From Dipylidium caninum (taxonomy: Eukaryota > Platyhelminthes > Cestoda > Cyclophyllidea > Dipylidiidae), in NCBI GenBank assembly GCA_017562135.1, contig QEYB01000388.1:558001-622000 (forward strand): DNA of 64,000 nucleotides, read 5' to 3'. The notes under the pieces are model-generated. The model saw nothing but the letters and a program-made list of their open reading frames with translations, did not search any database and had not been told where the DNA came from. Made by a program: the position numbers and the translations under genes. This document shows positions 1 to 11,497 of this stretch, one piece after another. Numbering within the stretch: the first letter of the stretch is position 1; the number at the start of each line of letters is the position of its first letter.

Positions 1-927
1 TATGGTCGACTTTCTCAGAGCCCCGAGGACTGATCCAATCAGTCACACAAATGGCCTAAAACCCCTCTGTTTATACCCCTATTTAAAGTAAATATTGCAA
101 AATTCAAGTAGTCTTTTGCGGTAAATGCCGAACGCATCACAGCAAGCTTGAAATGACCTAATGGTTCGTCAACTTCATCATGAGGTTGTTGATCGCCCAT
201 TTGTCAGACGTAAGTTGATTTTTAAGATCCACACTTAAATCCGTTCTCGACAGATGTAATTGAAATCCCCTAGAAAATGCCTTATTGTGTTGTTTTTTCA
301 TTTTTGTGAGCTGTCAGGAAGACCAAATATGAAATCCACTGCGTGATGCACTACTAACGTCTTCTAGTGTCCTCGGAAAGCCCTTTAAAAAAATAAGACA
401 ACAGTCTAGCTTTTCGTTCTAATTTGATAGTGCTAAGGGAAAATGGATAATAGCCAAAATTAATAGGTGTATGACGAGGCTCTTTGCAAGTCAGGCTCCA
501 CGAGATGCCAAAGTTCTTTATTAATCACATCATCAGACCGGAACAAGTTACACCTCAAAAGTTACAAATCCACTCCATGTACAATAAAATTGGTCTGGTG
601 AGGATAATCCAGATTGTACTTAACCAAATGAGCATATCACAAGTTAAACTCTTGTAACCTTTGGATTGGTCTGTCGCAATTCCTTCGATTTACATTTTCT
701 AAAGTAGCCGTCAATTAGTGATCAAATTACTAGCTGGTGATTCCGTACTAATTTTCCATTCTTAACCACCCGAACGGAAGACGAGAGAACTTTTTGTATT
801 CTTACAGAGTATACCATAAACTACACCATTTTCAAATATGAAGTTACCCAAAATACATCTAAAAGTGTGAAACAGCAAAGCCCAAGGATACAACTTAGCC
901 TACCAAATACCTGCTCCAATATATTTC
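1..927. other. Left-edge non-coding stretch
   Basis: I see no convincing coding exon here on either strand. The region lies downstream of the last exon of the minus-strand penta-EF-hand gene and probably holds its 3' untranslated region. The sequence is AT-rich without evident tandem repeats. Confidence 0.4.
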
Positions 928-2525
928 TCAAGTAATCTTGAAATTAATTCCCATGTACACGCAACGCATTAACGATATGATAAAACCAATCCTACCCATA
1001 GGTGCTGGTGTGTATTTCTCTATAATTTCGTCATAAAGCCTACTTTGAAGCTGAAGAAAGCCCCCTAGAAACGAGACCCATGCTGGAAACCGAGAAATTA
1101 TTTCCAATAGCATTTACACTCTTACAACGAGAACACTTTTTTCTTGTCATAAGGTGTTAAAAACTCGCGGCGATACAACATTGAATGCTTACTGATGACA
1201 AGTGGATATGAGATAGACTATGTTCTACCCAGTTTAGATGATAAGGGAATACGAAGGATAGTTGTGACAGGAAGCAGCCGATTTGATTAAACTTCAAAAG
1301 TAGCTTCTGACAGCATATTTACAGCCCAAAATGCCATTTGTTATGTGTGGAAATGGCCAACCAGAAATACCTCACCCAGATTCTTAGAATAATGACATGG
1401 ACTTTTGCGAACTTTAAAAACTGCTAACAAACCTTAACTTTACATGGGATCTCAAAAGTAGTAAAATGACTGCGCTCAAAACAGATTTGCATACGATTAA
1501 TGCCATGGCAATATAAAGATCACATTCAACTACTGCGGAACGCACAGCCGCGAGAAAACATAATCTCACAAAGTATTTTATCCTAAATAAAACAATTCGC
1601 ATAAAGAATTCCTGCATATGCTCTAACTCCAGTCACTCTTGTATACGTGTGGAATCAGCAGGGATTCAGGCGGCAACAGAAGCCGCGAGATTTATTAAAA
1701 TCCCATAATTCGTCTAGTAGGCCACACGCATCCAGAGAAGACTGGTCAGTGGCCAGGAGTACTTCTACAAAAAAAACATAAAAATACCGTAGCATACACA
1801 AGAAAACATGCAAAAGGACCGGCAAAATGTATTCCAAAAAAATTTTCAACTTTAAGGTAGGCATCCCATGAGGCGGTTAACAAAAGTAGCAACAGTAAAA
1901 AAGAGTGAAGAAGAAAGCGAAGCTTGGAAGGCAGTGTTAGACGCACATGTTAAAAGCAGCTCCGAGAAATTGTTCGAAGCTCATATTCACAACGCCACGG
2001 CGCTGGACATCTAGAGCGCTAAAGCTTTTTGTCAGGATCTAAAAAAAACCAGTAAAAAAGAAGTCAGTCAAGTGTGGAAGGATGGAGTTTTTTGTGGTAA
2101 AATAAAAATTTACCTGGAGGCAAACAAGGATGTATATATACTTATCAAACCCTAGTTTATTTAGACGCTGTCTGTCAAAACGCATCATCAACCATTGTAC
2201 AAAGCGTGGACTAAGGTTGTAGCCAAAGTGATGCAAAGCGGATGACAACTCATTGAAATCGATGGAACCAGAATGGTCACGATCGTGTTGAGTAAACAGA
2301 TTCTGCCACGCAGTGATATAATTAAAAAGCTGGCCGAATTCGTTGCATGATATCGTCCCGTTGTTATCTTCATCAAACAGCGATATCATCAGTGAGACAC
2401 ATGTAATATCAAAAGGAGTGCCCAGGCCTGATAATAAAGGATAAATCTTAATCAGGTTCCTACCGTTGCTCAGAGCGGCTTGGAGCTCTTCTGCGTTAAT
2501 GAAGCCGCTGTTATCCTTATCAACC
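928..2525 (-). CDS. Penta-EF-hand Ca2+-binding protein (PDCD6/ALG-2 or sorcin-like), 5' end not found
   Basis: Three exons are visible at 2525-2464, 2427-2114 and 1050-928, with GT-AG junctions and compatible phases. The protein reads VDKDNSGFI (EF1 loop), then FDEDNNGTI (EF2), HDRDHSGSI (EF3) and a degenerate fourth loop at FDRQRLNKLGF. A last exon fits the fifth hand, which mediates dimerisation in this family. Spacing and the FDRQ motif resemble PDCD6, an adaptor that binds Pro-rich ESCRT-associated partners on Ca2+ binding; that role is family knowledge. The 36-nt intron at 2463-2428 can be read through in frame, but removing it restores normal EF1-EF2 spacing. The fifth hand is weakly conserved. 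Exon 2525-2464 starts with one spare base after a polypyrimidine tract and AG, so at least one upstream exon with the start codon is missing; I could not place it. Confidence 0.8.
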
Positions 2526-3461
2526 CTAGAAAATGAAAATAAAGATGGGAAACCACCTTCGAAATATTTCAACGGTCCTCTGATCCATAACTCCGAGGAA
2601 AGGAACCCTGAGGCACACTGTTAAATGAAGCGATGAAGCGGCATTAGGGATAAGATTTAGGTAATTTAAATAAAATGAAGGTTGCATAAGCATTCACGGC
2701 AAAAAAATCCAATAAAATTTGAACAAATTAAATTAAGCATTTAGCAGTATTACGAAATATGAACGAGGCATAAGGATACATGAGGTTGAAAACGAGACCA
2801 TATATAGAAAACGACTTCATTTTCAAGTAAAAGATTCGATTTATCCAAATATTTGAATTATTTGAGTGTTATAGAAATAGTTTTAACAGTAAGGGTGTAT
2901 ACGTTGAATAGCGAGTCTGTTTTCGACATTATGACAGACCAATTTATTCCTCGCCACCCGCCTTGTGGGTTTGCTTTATGCTTCAAACGGGATAATTTAT
3001 ATTTACATCGAGGATTCTGTTGATGGTCCACGATTCCCATCGCGATATAGAATCGCGAATTTGGAGGCAATCATACACTCACACCATCGCTTAATCAAAT
3101 GCGAAATATTTCTATTTATACTTTATAATGACCAGAAAACTTTTCTTTGCTTCCATGTTCTTTACTGTTAACTGCTTTATACCTGAACCGTATTAGTTAC
3201 ATTTGATTAAGACTTGAGTAAATCCCATCCGCATAACTATTATCGACGCTTACACACGACTGTTACTACATCGCGACAGTGACGTCGGGAATTAGATTTT
3301 CAGTTCACCAAATTTTAATTATTATTTTCAATATTTCACTCGATTATGGTCTGCGTGGCCAGAAGTTTCGCTTTATTCAGGTGAATACCCGGCTTTCACC
3401 AATTTCTCATTCCTTTAATTATTTTCATTTATCGTTCCGAGACATCTTTATAAACGGACCA
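2526..3461. other. Intergenic region between divergent PEF and NitFhit genes
   Basis: This stretch separates the first identified exon of the minus-strand penta-EF-hand gene from the NitFhit start codon on the plus strand. It should contain the missing 5' exon of the former and both promoters. I could not fix any exon or promoter element in it. Confidence 0.4.
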
Positions 3462-6400
3462 ATGAACTTCGTGGGTTTACTGTTTCACGAACTTTCGAAG
3501 AGGGTTTTCCTTAAGCGGTTAAGTCGCTCTTCTTCTACGCCGACGAACATGTTTGGGGTGATACAGTTGGCATCAACGAATGAAAAGTTGAGGAATCTGA
3601 ATACAATTGTTCGGTTGATTAATCAGGCTGCTGAAAGTGGAGCTAAAGTCCGTGTTTTTGTTAATTAGCACTAGTTTATTTAGATGGTTTTTTTACCCGA
3701 AGCGGCTGACTTTATTGGGTCGTCTAGAGAGGAATCATTTGAACTCGCGGAAAGCTTTGGCGGCCCATTCTTCACAACTATCAGCAAATTGTCAAAACAA
3801 CTAAAGATGTGGGTCAGTATAGGTAGTATGCACAGAAAGGTAGACACTAGATTGTATATCTCGCACCTCTAAGCCTGCTTCGCAGTCTGAAGATCAGCGC
3901 TTACTCAATACCCATATCGTGTTGAACGACGAGGGGGAAATTGTTGGAATGTACGACAAAACCCACCTCTTTTCAATTGATCTCAACCGAATTCCTTCGT
4001 TTAGTCGTGTTTGCCTATTTCTCACCTTTTACCACTAAAATTAGGATGAGCCTAAAAGGCTTTCTCTTCAGGAATCCTTATACATGCAACCGGGTCAAAA
4101 TGCTCCTGTTGTGGTTCATGGGACTCCCGTCGGTGACCTCGGTTTAGCCATTGTAAGTCCCTCGAATCATTTATGATTCCCAGTAGTGTTACGACCTAAG
4201 ATTTCCCGAGTTAGCTACCGCACTTCGTTACCGGGGCAAGGCAAATGTTTTGGCCTACCCGTCGGCATTCACCTTGGCTACAGGCAGCGCCGGCCATTGG
4301 CATACATTGCTACGCGCTAGAGCAATCGAAAACCAATGCTATGTAATTGCTGCTGCTCAGGTGCTTTATTTATTTTTAACCCTTTATTTCCCATTTCACT
4401 CTAGCACATTGGAGGAAGTACTGTGTTTTTCTTTTAAAAGAGTGCTGTTCACAACCCAAAATTTACCTCATATGGCCACAGCATGGTGATCGATCCAATG
4501 GGTCGAATAATTGCAGAACAAACGGAGAACGGTCCCGGTTTGTTTCTTGCTCAAATTTCTCATCAGCCGTCCGTGGATGGCACTGGTGAAAATGACACTA
4601 ATTACACTGAACGTGTTAGAACTGTTATGCCGGTTGAAGTAAGCCGTCGACATGATCTTTTTCCGCTACCGGATGCGGGGATGGCTGTCCGTGCGTATAT
4701 CATGCTACTTTTATTCTAACTGTATTCCCCGTTTTTTTTCTGTCATTTGAGACATCGACCTCAGTTACTACGCTAGTGCAGCTTAAAATTTCTCTCACAT
4801 AGCGGATCCATGCTAATTTGCTATAGTTTAGTCGGCCGCGTTGATTTCAGTGGCCGATTAACACCAAGTTAAAAAAGCGTATTGGGCTCGTAAAGCCCGT
4901 TTAAACAGAGGTATTTCAATTTCATGGATGATGACCTTTAGGATACTCACCTGACAAAAATGTTTGAGTTCTTTAACAATGACAAATTTATTTGGCCACA
5001 TCCCTTATTCATTTGCTAAGTTCATATCCCATTTCTCAGTTAAGAATCAAATATTAAAAATTAATCTTATAATTTTTCATCCAATTTTCCTGGAACAGTT
5101 ATTTCATCATTTGGTTCTCCTTAAGATGCAGACTTCAGTTTTATATCAAGTGTAACCTATGACTCGAAGACTCATTAAGTAATTAAAATTTCTCCAACCC
5201 TATCTTATGCGAAACCAGGCTTCGTGTGTTCCTATTTGTGATTCAGTTTTTTCGCCATTTGCTTCGTTTTTCATCTTTTTAATCCACCATTCCCTTCATT
5301 TTACCAGGCCATTGGGCAAAAATGCAGCATGTTGCTCAGCTTGGTTATATTTTTAACTTAATGAGATCGACAATCTGATGATTCAGCGCATATATTTCGT
5401 CATTATAATCCGAATTAGAAATCGAGACCCCATATTCGACGTTAGTATTATTGGCGAAAAGAATTGAATGACATACAGGAATCGCACTATTTTTACTTTT
5501 GTGATCCTAAATGTTTTTATGCTTTTGTCTTATTCGTTGGTTCTTTCCTACCTACTAAATTCGAATAACATGGTTTATAATGTTACGTGCTAACACCAAA
5601 TGTTAATTCATTTTGTATTCATTTGTATTATAATTTGCTACAATTCTTTTGAGTTGCTTTTAAGAGTATACCAATTTAAATCTCAAATTGAAATTTTAGC
5701 CATTGACATCGATAGTTTTCGATTCGGCCCATTTACCCTGAAAAAGGAACAGATCTTCTATAGGTCAACCGTCTCGGTGGCGTCTGTCAATATTAGTCCT
5801 TTAGTGCCTGGTCGTATCCTTTTTTCAAGAATGTGGAAAGTATGCTGATTCAAAACGAGTTAATTAGAAAGATAATAACTTCATGGAATTTGCTTTGTGC
5901 CTAACTCAGTAGTCAGATATCCTAGTCATACCTATCGAAGTTATTGATAGATTCCCCGCTCTGCCAAATGGAACAATCACTGACATGTATGCCTGCGTAA
6001 AACGAATTGGTAAGAAGCTCTGTGAACATTATGGTGCAAGAAGTCTGACAATAGCAATGCAAGATGGAGTGGACGCCGGTCAGACTGTGCCCGTGAGTTA
6101 ATTCGAAACATTATAAGTTATGGACCCTATAGGTATTAAATAAATACATTGTTTTGGAAGAGTTACTTTTTTGAAACCCGAGGGTAGCTATAGGAAATTC
6201 TTATAGGTATTCAAATAAGCTTCTAGGGCCTTTTAGCCCATGCATTTAGTCACTTTAGTGCCTCGATTGAAAATTTTTCCAGTGAGACCAGTTAGGCTAT
6301 TTGTTAAGTCTATTTTAATACTTTTTCAGCACGTACACATCCACGTATTGCCGAGGAAGCCAGGCGACTTTGCCAAAAACGATGACATATACGATGCTGT

Positions 6401-6601
6401 AAATTTGATTCGTCATTGTGACCACGCATTAAATTTTCCTCATCGCTAACAAATTGCACTCTTATACATTTTTAGCTAGAAAATCATGATAAATTTGCGA
6501 ATCGAAAATGCCGGAGTGACGAGGAAATGGCAGAGGAAGCGCGTCTGTTTCGGTCGTTCTTTTACGATGAGAGTGGTTATCCTTTAAATCCAACCGATTA
6601 A
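3462..6601 (+). CDS. NitFhit: NitFhit: nitrilase-family Nit1 fused to Fhit diadenosine polyphosphate hydrolase
   Basis: Ten exons: 3462-3647, 3684-3839, 3886-4008, 4072-4152, 4187-4360, 4441-4690, 5700-5813, 5917-6092, 6330-6398, 6476-6601. All phases agree and give about 484 codons. Exons 1-6 encode the Nit domain with the nitrilase triad: Glu in FLPEAADF, Lys in YDKTHLF and Cys in CYDLRFPEL. Nit1 hydrolyses deaminated glutathione (family knowledge). Exons 7-10 encode Fhit, starting [11 protein letters not shown], with the histidine triad [10 protein letters not shown] of HIT hydrolases that cleave Ap3A. A phase-1 intron (4691-5699, about 1 kb, nothing else seen in it) joins the domains, as in fly and nematode NitFhit. 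Three introns are only 34-46 nt. The first 28 residues are basic and Ser-rich and could be a mitochondrial presequence; a later Met before FGVIQLAS is an alternative start. Exon 6 begins after an AAAAG acceptor chosen because it restores the length before SYGHSM. Confidence 0.95.
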
Positions 6602-6660
6602 GTGAGCATCAACCTCAAATGTATTTTTTTTAATTTTAACTATTTCAATAACTTATATGC

Positions 6661-7602
6661 TTATCTTGAGCCTTTTTGTAGACTGCTAGGAGTTTTTTTC
6701 CTCTCAGCTATCATTTTGTGGGCTGACCAACCTTCGACGAACCTTCGCCTTGAACGCGATATTTCTTTTCCATCCAAAAATTCTAACAATACGTCGTAAT
6801 ACCGCATTGTGAACTTACCCAAGGATTTTACTGTAGTAATTATCTTGTCAGCTACCCTTTCTCTTCCCCTGATTGGGTTTCTGGAGATATTTAATTCAGT
6901 TAGGTGCGTCATTCTTGATAGGCATGTGAGGATTTCAGTTTCGTCCGTTATTTGATTGGACCCGAGGTCTAAGTGTTTCAAATTTTCTAAACATTCAAGT
7001 CCTTGTGTGTTGCTAACGTTCGATGCTGATAGATCTAAGGACCTAAGAGATTTCTTTTTAAAATGAAGAGAGACTCGGCAGTGCCTGCAGTGCCTTTAGG
7101 CTTCTGTAATCGAATATAAATCCCCCTCCTGGTGGTAGCCGTTGATGGTCAATTCTAAGTTCGTGCAAGTTAACTTGAGATTCGAGACCTTCGAGAACAG
7201 CTATCTTGTTTCCTGATAGAAAACTGGCGTGTGTGGGATGTAACGAATAGGGAATTACAGTTTCTCGAGCTTAACCAGAGATTCGAGTTTGGCGATCCGC
7301 TCTATGTTGTTGCGTTGCAAGTATAGGTGGGTCAGGTTTGAACATTTTGACAGGTTGGGAAATTCGTTCAGGTGGTTTTCATAAATATATAAAACTTCGA
7401 GGCTTGCGCAGAACTGAAAAACATCTCCCTAAGGAAGTGCATGGCTGAGTTTGGAGTAGGTCCGTGGGATTACTGCGTCGTCAATATCCTTATTGTTCAT
7501 ATAGAGATGCGTAATTCGACCCAAGAATTTTTCGATGGGTTCCCTCGGTTTTCTTTTACAGTTTGACGACGTTGATTTAAGTAGGATGCTGCTGTTGACC
7601 AT
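6661..7602 (-). CDS. PPP1R42: PPP1R42-like leucine-rich-repeat protein (protein phosphatase 1 regulatory subunit 42)
   Basis: Five exons at 7602-7474, 7428-7259, 7223-7085, 7053-6819 and 6782-6661 give a 264-residue protein. About eight LRRs are visible, for example LEVLYIYENHL, LTHLYLQRNNI, LEKLFLSGNKI, LKHLDLGSNQI and LTELNISRNPI. They are followed by the cap LEFLDGKEI and a basic tail. Spacing, the QRLPPGG loop and the SLEFLDGKEI-R-F-W signature match vertebrate PPP1R42 (LRRC67/TLRR), a testis LRR protein that binds PP1 and associates with microtubules; that role is known for the mammalian protein only. Introns are 45, 35, 31 and 36 nt; the 31-nt one has a GC-AG border. The C-terminus is shorter than in human. 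The stop is 59 nt from the NitFhit stop on the opposite strand, so the 3' UTRs probably overlap; ATTAAA lies in the gap. Confidence 0.88.
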
Positions 7603-7983
7603 GGCCGCTTCAAATTGGCGCGGTTGCAGAGCTAATGGTAACAGAGAGGTATGGAGCAGTAAAACATCACACGGAAATGGCTTGTATACTGATGGAATTG
7701 TTGAACAGCTTAGAAGGAGTAACCTATAAATAATATACATGTATTTGTGAGAGAGAGTTAATAGTGTATCACGTGATATAAGAGTGGTTAAACATGGACC
7801 AAAATTTAAATAAAAGGCAGTCGTGCATCCTTTTAAATATATTTTACTGCTTTTAATAGTATTTCGTTAAAGTTAACTGTCATTAAGGTTTTATTAACTT
7901 GTTCAATATTTAAACACCACAAGAAGTTTTGTTTTAATGTTTTGACATGGAAGCGGTTGAAAAGATCGGCTTTGACTTCCTGC
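7603..7983. promoter_or_regulatory. Candidate bidirectional promoter between PPP1R42-like and clathrin light chain genes
   Basis: The two start codons are divergent and only 381 nt apart, so both 5' UTRs and promoters must lie in this interval unless undetected 5' exons exist. The interval contains a GAGAGAGAG stretch near 7749 and AT-rich sequence. No TATA box or initiator could be assigned with confidence. Confidence 0.45.
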
Positions 7984-9773
7984 ATGGCCGAGGATCGTGT
8001 GTCCGCTTTTCTCGCCCGCGAAAAGGCCGACTTGGGTGATATCATAGATGAGTTCCCAAATGATGCTGAAAACAAGGCGGTTAACAATTATCCCGGTGGT
8101 GCGTTTGCCATTTTGGTATCCTTTAACTTTGTAGACATTGGATTCAATGAGGAGCCCAAAAGCGGTAGTGACTTTGTAATTGCGCCTGAGGATCTGGAGG
8201 CAAACGAAGACTCCTCCAGTGCTTCTCCGATACCACAAACTGAGGTTTTCTCCCATGTAAACCAGAATCACGGTGGCGATCTTCTGGAAAAGAGCGAGCC
8301 ATCCTCATTTTCGCCCCAAGAGAAACATCAAAGTGCCCTTTTAGGTTCATGGAAAATGGATTTTGAAGCAGACATAAAAAGTCGCGACGAAAAAGAAGCC
8401 GTTAAACTCGTCGAACTTCAACAACTCGCGCAAAAGGTATTCATCATTTTAGCAATTTCAAATGCGTCTCCTTCAAGTTGTATTCCATCTGCTAGATTTG
8501 AGTGTTAAATTCATGTTTTACTTCCTTCGAACAGTCTCATTATGTTTGCTGCTCCCAAAAGCCAATCAATAGTCAGTTATTTTTCGTTCTTAGTGGATCA
8601 TGATTTCACAATTTTTGCCAACTCACCTTGGTTTCTATACCTTTTTAATGTCCTTAATCCACCTATAGGTCTGACATTTTACTTTTATTCCCTCGCGTTA
8701 GTGATGCGTCAAACCTTTTCGTTGTCACTTCTCGTTTTTTCCGGGCTCATTTTCATAAATAGTATTTTCGCCTTCGATGTTTGACCTTGATGAGGATTAT
8801 TTCGCCGCTTGCATCTGACAGTGTTGAGGTAGCTTCTCGTGCACACGTGGCATTACTTATACGGGTCTTGAACATTGGTCTTTGTTCATACTAACTGCTT
8901 ACACTTTGTTGTGCGACGTCGTGTAGTCTACGATTGTGCTTGTGAAATTTGACCGTCGTAAAGTTATTATTGTTCAGTTTTTCCTGATGGCCCTGTACCA
9001 AAGCACATCGATTTGTGCATAGATTAACATCCTAATAGGTAGTGTACCAGTCAACTGTATTAAGACAGTGTTTTAGGAGCTAGAAACATGGTATGCTCAC
9101 TACCGGCATCAGCTTCAGTTGCGATCGGCGAACAATCGGATGGAAGTTCCGAAAGATGCTTCTGGAAAGGCCTATGACGCGTTTTCGGGTCAAGCTCCCT
9201 CTGTCCGTGATACTGAGGTTTGGAAGAGCGTTTGCGATATGTGCGATCTTACAGTAAGTCTTAACATCGTGGCAGGTTTTATTTGTTGTAATTCTTACAA
9301 CCAACTGTCAAGCCTTTATGAAGCAGGCTTGCTATTTGGGTTTCTTGTATGCGTATGCGGGTGTTTAGCTGCTAAATTTTTTGCGCTTTTTTAATTCATC
9401 AATTTTGGTGTAATTCAAAGCGCTGGATCTTAGCGTAGGAACTATTACTTAGTGGGCAAAATTTTAATTTATGTATTAATAAAATTAGTGTCTGACTTCT
9501 GACGTGCTCCGTTATTGAATATTATGGAAGTCGAACACTTTCCCGTTATTGACTTGCTTCAAAGTTGTTTCACGCAGAAACCCAGACATATGTAATCAAG
9601 TCTTAATGTTGGTTAAATATTAGCCCGTTAACCATAAAGGATGCGAATTCAGACTTCTTTTCCTGCTTACCTTGCAGTCAAAGAATTCCAGGAGTATCCA
9701 TGATTTATCAAGAATGCGCGGTTTGTTACTCAACCTCAAAACGGCTCCGTCAGCACAAACCAATTTAGCTTAG
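7984..9773 (+). CDS. Clathrin light chain
   Basis: Four exons at 7984-8098, 8135-8436, 9077-9253 and 9678-9773 give 229 residues, the usual size. The N-terminus (MAEDRVSAFLAREKADL) matches the conserved light-chain start. A charged segment with GSWKMDFEADIKSRDEKE and then ELETWYAHYRHQL corresponds to the helical heavy-chain-binding region, and the C-terminus has VWKSVCDMCDL followed by LSRMRGLLLNLK, the conserved light-chain tail. Light chains coat the clathrin triskelion leg and regulate lattice assembly in endocytosis (family knowledge). Intron 1 is 36 nt and readable in frame, so naive translation adds residues after NNYPG; splicing it gives a consistent protein. A polyadenylation-like AATAAA is at 10124-10129. 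The start codon was chosen by homology of the following residues. Confidence 0.9.
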
Positions 9774-10543
9774 CTGTTTGCGTACGCTACTGTCAGGTGC
9801 CTTCCCGATTCGGTTTTTTTCATTCATTTACTTAACCGTCTCACATTTCCCTAATCTTTGCCTCCCCTTCTCTCCTGTCTTACCAGATCTTCCATCGTGA
9901 ATATTTGCACTTGTAAGTTCTCTACATTGTGAATATTTCAACCAATTGTGATCTCCACTTCCATTATTTCCTTTTTTCAATGTTTTGGCAATACATTGGT
10001 AAAGCGGATTAGCTTGCACTGCTACGGCATTTTCGAAGTGCGTTTTCTTCCTCGTTTGTGGACGCTGCCCTTAATTAATGTAATAATGTTGGTAGAATTG
10101 ATCGAAAACCATTGGTTCTTTTAAATAAAAAATAATTGACATGACTGAGTGATGCGAATGTCTCGTGTTTTGTAATATCTTTAAATCGACAACAACAACT
10201 AACAACCTGGTTACTAGACTGTTAGTTCACTAGATATGTGGGTGATCTTATTTGTCGTCAGCGTTAATTTTTGTCACCTCAATAGTGGTTACCGCGTTAT
10301 GGGTAAGGGATTGTTTGGATTGAATGGTTTAAATACGCCCCAATATTCGATTAAACATTAGTGTGAATGACGACACTTTATGAAACCTCATTGGTTATTC
10401 ATATTGGTTACTATCTCATACGGAGGCTTTTTCATTGCTCATGAATATTATCTTTATTTTCACCTTACCAAAAGTACATTCCCGCTAACTTTATATTGTG
10501 TATACAAACTGGCATAGACACATTACACGTATAAATGCATTCT
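9774..10543. other. Convergent intergenic region with polyadenylation signals
   Basis: This region holds the 3' ends of the clathrin light chain gene (AATAAA on the plus strand at 10124-10129) and of the zinc-finger gene (complement of AATAAA around 10453-10458). I see no further coding sequence. Confidence 0.5.
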
Positions 10544-11497
10544 TTACTGAGGTGTGCTTCCCTCTTCCCTCACTGCGTCTTGAATAGTCACACTGGCACG
10601 CGCTTTGGCCAAAATCGTGTCTATCTTCCGCTCTAGTGGCGAGGGTCTGTTGGCCATTTTTTCTGCTTCTCTTAAATGGACCCGTTTGTGTCCGCTAAGA
10701 TTGCTTCGACATCGGAATGACTTGCCACAATTTGGGTAATCGCAAGTGTAGGGTCGTTTGTTCAGGTGGAGATTCATATGGTCGTCCAGGTTGGTCTTTT
10801 TAAGGAAATTCTTCTCACACCCTGGCACAGTGCATGCGAAAGTCTTGCGCATCGCTCTATTCAAATGGACCATTCGATGGGTAAGAAGATTTGATTGCCT
10901 CGCGAAGGCTTGTTTACAACCCGGAAAGTCACAACAGTAAGGCTTTTCGCCCGTATGAATCCGGTAGTGATTTATCAGAGCATGGTTATATCGAAATGTT
11001 TTGTTACAACCTGGGTAAGTGCACGGGTGTTCAGTAGGATTAGAGAAATCTAGTGGACCTTCTCCTTCACTCAGTGGTGCCACTGGTCGGAAGTAAGGGT
11101 TAATGAGGATGAAGGGAGGATTAGACGTTCCTGGTGTTTTCAGCTCATCAGCATCACTTACTTTTTGCCTCTTGATGAGTGGCAGTGGTTCTCCGGTCTC
11201 AGGTTCATTTTCTCCTAAGTTATGGCTACCTTCCGTTCTTAAATCCAACGGCGCTTCAACTGTTGGTGGTGCCTGCGTCGCCACACGTAGTAAGTCAAGG
11301 GCACTTTTCGACAGAGCTGTGGCTAAAGCGGATTGGAGGAGGGCGGTAGCTAGTAGAGGGAAGTTGACATTTGGCATGGAGATTCGTGATAGGGAGGTCG
11401 ATTGACCCACTGGTGATAGTGATATGTAACCGCTTTCGCCTTGTGTCATCTGCTCGGGCACTTCGTTTGCCTTCGTCGTCGCAGTCTGTGCCTCCAT
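10544..11497 (-). CDS. Intronless C2H2 zinc-finger transcription factor with four fingers
   Basis: A single 317-codon reading frame. Four tandem C2H2 fingers, each C-X4-C-X12-H-X3-H, lie at about residues 159-181, 189-211, 222-244 and 252-274. Fingers 1 and 2 are joined by the classical TGEKPY linker; the other linkers are non-canonical, and the one between fingers 2 and 3 is four residues longer. The N-terminal 150 residues are Ser/Thr/Ala/Leu-rich and probably disordered, with APLDLRTEG at about 82-90 resembling the PxDLS-type motif that recruits CtBP corepressors, and a second related GPLDFS at about 147. A basic IKRQKV stretch near 108 may be a nuclear localisation signal. It should bind DNA in the nucleus; the target and orthologue are unknown to me. 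The flanking genes and this one share no operon-like arrangement. Confidence 0.87.
   Translation of the reverse strand: MEAQTATTKANEVPEQMTQGESGYISLSPVGQSTSLSRISMPNVNFPLLATALLQSALATALSKSALDLLRVATQAPPTVEAPLDLRTEGSHNLGENEPETGEPLPLIKRQKVSDADELKTPGTSNPPFILINPYFRPVAPLSEGEGPLDFSNPTEHPCTYPGCNKTFRYNHALINHYRIHTGEKPYCCDFPGCKQAFARQSNLLTHRMVHLNRAMRKTFACTVPGCEKNFLKKTNLDDHMNLHLNKRPYTCDYPNCGKSFRCRSNLSGHKRVHLREAEKMANRPSPLERKIDTILAKARASVTIQDAVREEGSTPQ

Noticed and set aside
2526..2572. Extension of the penta-EF-hand exon upstream (reading FPSLFSFS before VDKD)
   Set aside because: It resembles the family N-terminus superficially, but the bases form a good polypyrimidine tract and AG acceptor, and no initiator Met follows in frame.
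7903..8271. 122-codon minus-strand frame
   Set aside because: Antisense to clathrin light chain exons, which have clear family similarity on the plus strand.
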